Below the pieces are notes generated by a model. That model was not told where the DNA came from, did not search any database, and worked only from the letters and a program-made list of their open reading frames with translations. DNA of 11,988 nucleotides from Desulfobacterales bacterium (GTDB lineage Bacteria > Desulfobacterota > Desulfobacteria > Desulfobacterales > JAUWMJ01), in the NCBI GenBank assembly GCA_030613225.1, contig JAUWMJ010000039.1, positions 1-11,988 of the forward strand, written 5' to 3'. Positions 7,589 through 11,988 of this stretch are shown in pieces (the stretch's first letter is position 1; every line of letters starts with the position of its first letter). Position numbers and translations under genes: made by a program.

Positions 7589-7844
7589 CCACAAAAGAAC
7601 ACTGGCCCTATTTTGTTAAATTTGAGCTGGAGTTAATCTTAACCAGTCGATATCGTAATAGATACATCTCTTTATAAATAATGAGATGGCTTGGATAATA
7701 AATCTATTACTCAGAATAGACTTGTTTGCAATCATCACCTTGAAATTTTACCTGATTCATTCGTTCTGCTTTAATTTCAGCGGGGCAATAATTCAGGCCG
7801 TCAATTTTTATATACGAATATGCTTTTTTGAGAGAATTGTAATT

Positions 7845-8822
7845 ATGGCAAGAGCAGATATTTTAATCAGTATGGTTCAATCAGCCAGTCGTGGCGATAT
7901 GGTTTCATTCCGCAAGGCAGTGGAGAGCCTGGTTGCAGAAGAAAGAGCTAAAAAACATAATATTCTTGCGGAGCGATTGGCTCTGTCCCTCAATAACGGC
8001 GTTAATAAAAACACCGCAGTTCGCCCTAATGGTGAAACCGTTGATTTGATATTTGAGATTAATCCTCAAAAAAGATTTGATGATCTAATAATAAATGAAC
8101 AAATACTAAAAATATGCCAGGAACTTGTAGAGGAACAGAATAGAGCTGATCTGCTTAGATCTTATGGGTTGGAACCCCGAAGCAGGATTCTTCTGGCTGG
8201 ACCTCCAGGAAACGGTAAGACAAGCCTCGCCGAAGCCTTGGCTGCACATTTGATGTATCCGCTTTTAGTAATCCGGTATGAAAATCTTATAGGTCGTTAT
8301 CTTGGAGAAACCGCCTCAAGACTTCAGAAAGTTTTTAGTTATGTGAAAACCCGCAATTGCGTTCTGTTTTGTGATGAATTTGATACCATTGGAAAAGAAC
8401 GGGGGGATACAAAAGAGACAGGTGAAATAAAACGAGTAGTAAGTTCTCTGCTTCTTCAAATGGACAGTTTGCCAAGCTATGTGGTTGTAATTACGGCAAG
8501 TAACCATCCTGAACTTCTTGATCGTGCTGTCTGGCGGAGATTCCAGTTAAGGATAGAACTTAAACCACCTGACATCAAGCAGGTTGAATGTTTTATAGAG
8601 CTTTTCATCAAGAGAACAGGAATGGATTTCAATTACAGTCCAAAGAGCCTTTCTCAAAAACTATCAGGATACAGCTTTTCTGAAGTCGAAGAGTTTTGCA
8701 CAGATGTGGTGCGACAGGCTGTTTTGACCAATAAACAGGACAATGCACGAGATATCGTCTCTTTAAAACTGAAACAATGGCAATCTAAGTTCGGAATCAA
8801 CGATGTAAAAGAGCGAGAATAA
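7845..8822 (+). CDS. ietA: IetA-like AAA+ ATPase of the IetAS defence pair
   Basis: A 325-residue cytoplasmic AAA+ ATPase. The N-terminal segment (MARADILISMVQSASRGDMV, then VESLVAEERAKKHNILAERL) is helical. The ATPase core follows: Walker A GPPGNGKT (119-126, Lys125), Walker B LFCDEFD (Asp177, Glu178), a sensor-1 region VVVITASNHPELL, and a likely arginine finger in DRAVWRRF (Arg227, Arg231, Arg232). A helical lid ends the protein. This pairing with a subtilase is the IetAS arrangement, first described as a stability/incompatibility (toxin-antitoxin-like) module on Agrobacterium Ti plasmids and later as antiphage. The start at 7845 is chosen because family members begin MARAD-like and because GAGAG lies at 7830-7834. 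The frame is open back to 7686, but that 53-residue extension is Ile/Phe-rich and unlike coding sequence. ietS begins one base after its stop, so the pair must be co-translated. How the ATPase controls the protease is not known from sequence. Confidence 0.88.
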   Translation: MARADILISMVQSASRGDMVSFRKAVESLVAEERAKKHNILAERLALSLNNGVNKNTAVRPNGETVDLIFEINPQKRFDDLIINEQILKICQELVEEQNRADLLRSYGLEPRSRILLAGPPGNGKTSLAEALAAHLMYPLLVIRYENLIGRYLGETASRLQKVFSYVKTRNCVLFCDEFDTIGKERGDTKETGEIKRVVSSLLLQMDSLPSYVVVITASNHPELLDRAVWRRFQLRIELKPPDIKQVECFIELFIKRTGMDFNYSPKSLSQKLSGYSFSEVEEFCTDVVRQAVLTNKQDNARDIVSLKLKQWQSKFGINDVKERE

Positions 8823-8823
8823 T

Positions 8824-11571
8824 ATGCCTGAAAGACCTCTGCTGATTTTCCCCACTCCTGCTATTGCGGACCGGGATAAGCCGAAACCACGTTTTGGTTC
8901 CTCAAACTATTACTTTCCATCACCACAAAGACAGAAAGATAGATTGACGCCCCGGTTTGAATCAATGATTCAGTCGTTTATCACCGATTCAACAGAGGGA
9001 ATTAAGCCTGAATATGTTCTGGTTCTCGAAACAACAGGAAAAATTGATAATTTCGAGCGGGCGGTACGGGCAGTTCCAGGCTTGGAATGGCTCGCAGAGA
9101 TTGATACCGACGAGATAGAGGCGGATGACGATTTTTATGAGATAGCCAAAATCGGCAAAAGACTATTTTATAAAGAAATTGACGATATCACTACAAAACA
9201 GTCTTCAGGTATATGGAAAATTCTAAAAGACAATGGCTTTATTGATGATGATGGATATATCACAGGAAAACCCCTTGATGATTTTGCAGCATACATACCA
9301 GGGGACATCACTGAATATAGTGATATAATAATGTCTGTGATTAATGGAAAAATCGCAGATACAAAAGAAAAGTTAATAAGCGGTCGGCTGTTTTTGAGCA
9401 TGAGTAATCAGCAGGTAATGAGTAATCTGTTATCTGAATGGAACAAATGGCCAAATAACAAAGATGTTTTATCTAAAAAATGGGTTGAAATATTCAGCCA
9501 GCTTAAGGAAATCCGTAAATGGGATATTCAGGACCGGCTGAGAGAAACAGGTATTGAAAAATATTGGAAAGAAGAGCTTGAAATAAAAAAAGGAACGGTA
9601 TCAAAAATCCCTTTTGAAGTTGAGTTGTGGTACAGAAAAGATAGAACTAAGAGAAATGAGATCCAAACAAAATTAGAGCAGCTTATAGAATCTGAGAATG
9701 GCTCTGTTATCACAAAATGTATTATTAATGAAATTCGGTTCCACGCTATAAAAGCAGAACTCCCGCCTGAAAATATAGAACGGGTTCTGGCCTATGAACA
9801 TACAAATCTTTTTAAATGTGACGATGTAATGTTTTTCCGTCCGACAGGACAATGTGCGGCGGATGTGTACCATGAAGGGGTTGAAGAGGAGGCTTTTCAA
9901 GAAGGTGAAGTTTTTGGTGACCCTGTCTTGGCTATTCTTGACGGAGATCCATTTGTTCACCATTCCTTGCTTGAAAATCGGCTAATTGTGGATGACCCCG
10001 ATGATTTTGGCAGTGCATATCAGGCGAAGGGGAGAAAACACTGTACTGCGATGGCCTCGTTGATCTGTCATGGGGAATTGGATGCAGGAGAGCCACCTTT
10101 ACCTCGGCCTATATATGTAAGACCGATAATGAAGCCTAATCCCGATGATTTTATCAATAATCCCCCACGTGAACACATCCCAAAGGAGCATTTTTTTGAA
10201 GATCTGATATTACGTTCAGTAAGGAGGATTTTTGAAGGAGACAGTGATGAAGAACCGGTTGCCCCTGCGATTAAAATTATCAACCTTTCAATTTGTGATC
10301 CAACAAGGATATTTTTTCATCAGTTAAGCTCATGTGCAAAACTGCTTGATTGGCTTTCTGAAAAATATCAAGTGCTTTTTTGTATAAGTGCGGGGAATAA
10401 CGGGGCGGATATTGGTCTTGAAAAATCGAAGGCAGAGCTGAATCAATTAACTAATGAAGAGCTCACAAAACATACCATGAAAATAGTTCATGGAGATATC
10501 CGCAATCACAGATTAATGGCTCCTGCAGATTCTGTTAATGCATTATCCATAGGGGCTATCCATACTGACAAATCCAATATATCCAATCAGGGAAACAGAG
10601 TGGATATACTTCCAACTCAGGAACTGCCCTCTCCAATTACCGCTCACGGATATGGTTTCAGGAATTCTATTAATCCTGAGATTTATTTGCCGGGAGGAAG
10701 GCAGCTATATGATTATATTACCAATAACCGATACAGGATTAATGACATCGGAATGGCTCCAGGGCAAAAGGTGGCCGCCGCACCGGTAAATCCAGGCGAA
10801 AGGAATAGGGGGGTATACATCAGAGGTACAAGCAACTCAGCTGCTTTGGCCTCCAGAGGTGCAGCCCTCATCTATGAAGTGCTGGATGAATTGAGATCTG
10901 GAGCTAACACAGATATCCCTGATGAGTATATGGCTGTAGTTATTAAAAGTCTTCTTGTTCACGGTGCTTCCTGGGGTAATAGTTTTAATATATTGGAAAG
11001 TAGTCTGAAAACCCGAGATAATTCGCATCTTTTTAAAAGAATTGCTGCAAGGTATTTGGGGTATGGAATTCCTGGTATCAAACGTGTGATTGAGTGCACT
11101 GAACGACGAGCAACTGCAATAGGTTATGGAATTATTAAAGATGAGAAGCATGAATTCAGATTTCCCCTTCCACCAAGCCTCAGCGGGTTAAACGCAATGC
11201 GGCGACTTATTATAACGCTCGCCTGGGTCAGCCCTGTCAATGCAGAGAATCGTAAATACAGAAAAGCAAATCTTTCTTTTGATCCTCCGGGCCATAAGGC
11301 TGGAGTAAAACGTGTAAACGCTGATTGGCAACATGTAAAAAATGGAACCATTCAGCATGAAGTTTTAGAAGGGAGCGAAGTCGTTACATATCAGGATGGA
11401 AATAATTTAGAAATTGATGTTGTCTGCCGAGAAGATGCCCACCCCCTTGACGAATCTGTTAATTACGGACTCGCTGTTACTCTGGAAGTGGCTGAAGATG
11501 TGGAAATACCGATATATGAAGAAATTAGGCAAAGAATTGAAATTCCAATTAAAATTGACGGAGCTTCTTAA
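8824..11571 (+). CDS. ietS: IetS-like subtilisin family (S8) serine protease of the IetAS pair
   Basis: A 915-residue subtilase with no signal peptide or membrane segment, so probably cytoplasmic. The first 25-60 residues carry the family opening (LLIFPTPAIADRDKPKPRFG, then RFESMIQSF). A domain with EYVLVLETTGKIDNFERAV and VPGLEWLAEIDTDE follows, and then a long helical, charged region to about 360. The peptidase domain has Asp373 (VLAILDGDP), His406 (RKHCTAMASLICHG), oxyanion Asn525 (ISAGNNGAD) and nucleophile Ser670 (RGTSNSAALASRGAAL). The triad is complete, so an active serine protease is expected. The final 180 residues look beta-rich (LIITLAWVSPVNAENRKYRK). It follows ietA by one base and depends on ietA transcription. 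In the family the protease is taken to be the effector and the AAA+ partner its controller; this is inferred, and the substrate is unknown. The His406 motif HCTAMAS has Cys where most subtilases have Gly (HGTxVAS). Confidence 0.9.
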   Translation: MPERPLLIFPTPAIADRDKPKPRFGSSNYYFPSPQRQKDRLTPRFESMIQSFITDSTEGIKPEYVLVLETTGKIDNFERAVRAVPGLEWLAEIDTDEIEADDDFYEIAKIGKRLFYKEIDDITTKQSSGIWKILKDNGFIDDDGYITGKPLDDFAAYIPGDITEYSDIIMSVINGKIADTKEKLISGRLFLSMSNQQVMSNLLSEWNKWPNNKDVLSKKWVEIFSQLKEIRKWDIQDRLRETGIEKYWKEELEIKKGTVSKIPFEVELWYRKDRTKRNEIQTKLEQLIESENGSVITKCIINEIRFHAIKAELPPENIERVLAYEHTNLFKCDDVMFFRPTGQCAADVYHEGVEEEAFQEGEVFGDPVLAILDGDPFVHHSLLENRLIVDDPDDFGSAYQAKGRKHCTAMASLICHGELDAGEPPLPRPIYVRPIMKPNPDDFINNPPREHIPKEHFFEDLILRSVRRIFEGDSDEEPVAPAIKIINLSICDPTRIFFHQLSSCAKLLDWLSEKYQVLFCISAGNNGADIGLEKSKAELNQLTNEELTKHTMKIVHGDIRNHRLMAPADSVNALSIGAIHTDKSNISNQGNRVDILPTQELPSPITAHGYGFRNSINPEIYLPGGRQLYDYITNNRYRINDIGMAPGQKVAAAPVNPGERNRGVYIRGTSNSAALASRGAALIYEVLDELRSGANTDIPDEYMAVVIKSLLVHGASWGNSFNILESSLKTRDNSHLFKRIAARYLGYGIPGIKRVIECTERRATAIGYGIIKDEKHEFRFPLPPSLSGLNAMRRLIITLAWVSPVNAENRKYRKANLSFDPPGHKAGVKRVNADWQHVKNGTIQHEVLEGSEVVTYQDGNNLEIDVVCREDAHPLDESVNYGLAVTLEVAEDVEIPIYEEIRQRIEIPIKIDGAS

Positions 11572-11837
11572 GTAAACAGATTGGTGTTGCATCTTGAATT
11601 GTGAAGAACGAGGACTAACCGGGACGTCTTTAAAAAGCAAAATAACTTGCAATATGATTTCATTTTAAGACTTGTGGGACATTAGTATATAAGTTGACGT
11701 GGTAATTGAACTGAAGAACGTAATTGACCCCAGTTAAATAAAAGCAAACATGATTTTACAGGGCAGGCTATGTTGAATAATTGTAAGGATAAAGGACGTA
11801 AAGGTCTGCACTTCTTACAACAAAAGGGAAAAAATTA
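11572..11837. other. Non-coding junction after ietS
   Basis: I see no gene, tRNA or clear terminator in these 266 bases; stops are dense in all frames. A weak imperfect dyad TTGAACTG/CAGTTAAA (11706-11713 and 11730-11737) is the only structure noticed. It separates ietS from a gene fragment that lacks its own beginning, so a deletion or insertion junction probably lies here. Confidence 0.5.
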
Positions 11838-11988
11838 GGAAGAAATCCCGTGCTGCCCCATCATCGAACCGATGCATTGCTCCGGCGTCAGAACATAGAC
11901 AGATACGACGATCGCGATGACATCCGGACAAACCTGATTGAAAGTTATGACCGCCTGATGGCCTTTGTTGCCAAACATTTGCCGGACA
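11838..11988 (+). pseudogene. Fragment of Schlafen/AlbA_2-type ATP-binding protein (COG2865 group), 5'-truncated, runs off the window
   Basis: The frame reads GRNPVLPHHRTDALLRR, then NIDRYDDRDDIRTNLIES and YDRLMAFVAKHLPD up to the window end. From memory this resembles the middle of COG2865 proteins (AlbA_2/Schlafen-type domain followed by a GHKL-like ATP-binding part), where it falls well past residue 150. Upstream the frame closes at TAA 11799-11801 with no ATG and no N-terminal domain. The first start-like codon is GTG at 11850, with no convincing ribosome site. Either the 5' part has been lost, for example when the ietAS module arrived, or a short divergent form starts at the GTG. The family call rests on recall of similar sequences. 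Confidence 0.5.

Larger units (their letters stand above)
7161..7844. other. Gene-poor stretch between radC and ietA
   Basis: I see no convincing complete gene on either strand across these 684 bases. It contains a hairpin at 7266-7282 (TACCGG/CCGGTA), a palindrome at 7565-7579 flanked by an 8-bp direct repeat, dyads at 7632-7643 (GTTAA-TC-TTAAC) and 7648-7655 (CGATATCG), and a short protein-like tail ending at TAA 7389-7391. The part near 7205-7290 looks more GC-rich than the rest, as if it came from another source. No clear sigma-70 promoter stands out, though the ietAS promoter must presumably lie here. Confidence 0.6.

Noticed and set aside
7215..7592. Antisense open frame of 125 codons in the radC-ietA gap
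   Set aside because: There is no recognisable motif and no ribosome site, and composition looks random; it would also cover several dyads.
7381..7677. Forward open frame of 98 codons starting with TTG
   Set aside because: It has a rare start, no ribosome site, an odd hydrophobic then basic composition, and no recognised family.
7686..7844. N-terminal extension of ietA by 53 residues, Ile/Phe-rich and resembling a membrane anchor
   Set aside because: It has no ribosome site, reads like translated AT-rich non-coding DNA, and the family-like start (MARAD) is at 7845 with GAGAG ahead of it.
1..11988. CRISPR array, tRNA, rRNA or complete insertion sequence
   Set aside because: No regularly spaced repeats, no cloverleaf candidates and no transposase motifs were found on reading both strands.

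Overview
This window is a fragment of a bacterial defence island. Every gene that can be recognised reads on the + strand. It holds the right-hand part of a type I restriction-modification operon, a RadC-family gene, and then a two-gene AAA+ ATPase / subtilisin-like protease pair that matches the IetAS defence family. The standard genetic code is in use: TAA, TAG and TGA all serve as stops. Base composition is moderately AT-leaning, with many A and T runs. The wording of the HsdM, HsdR and RadC proteins recalls anaerobic Desulfobacterota (former Deltaproteobacteria), but that is only an impression and nothing in the window fixes the species.

Positions 1-3460 carry hsdM, a DUF1016 (YhcG-type) PD-(D/E)XK nuclease gene and hsdS, tightly packed (ATGA overlap, then a 3-nt gap). 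hsdM enters from the left edge and carries a one-base insertion in a T7 run (273-279). hsdS carries a clean in-frame TGA (2555-2557) inside its first target recognition domain. The modification and specificity subunits therefore both look broken, while the DUF1016 gene and hsdR (3453-6455) are open and have intact motifs. If the lesions are real, the type I system is decaying or has been reduced to a half-specificity form.

Positions 6498-7160 encode a complete RadC/JAMM protein with an HhH-like segment and the HNHPSG metal motif. A gene-poor stretch of about 680 bases follows (7161-7844). It has small dyads, a direct repeat flanking a palindrome, and a short protein-like tail that may be a relic, but no convincing gene.

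Positions 7845-11571 hold ietA (325 residues, AAA+ ATPase) and ietS (915 residues, subtilase with Asp373, His406, Asn525 and Ser670), one nucleotide apart and apparently intact. In this family the pair is known as a plasmid stability module and as an antiphage system. After a gap, the right edge (11838-11988) reads into what looks like a 5'-truncated Schlafen/AlbA_2-type ATP-binding protein of the COG2865 group.

Taken together, an older, damaged type I operon sits beside a younger-looking, intact IetAS module, with remnants at the junctions. This is the pattern expected of a turnover hotspot for defence genes.
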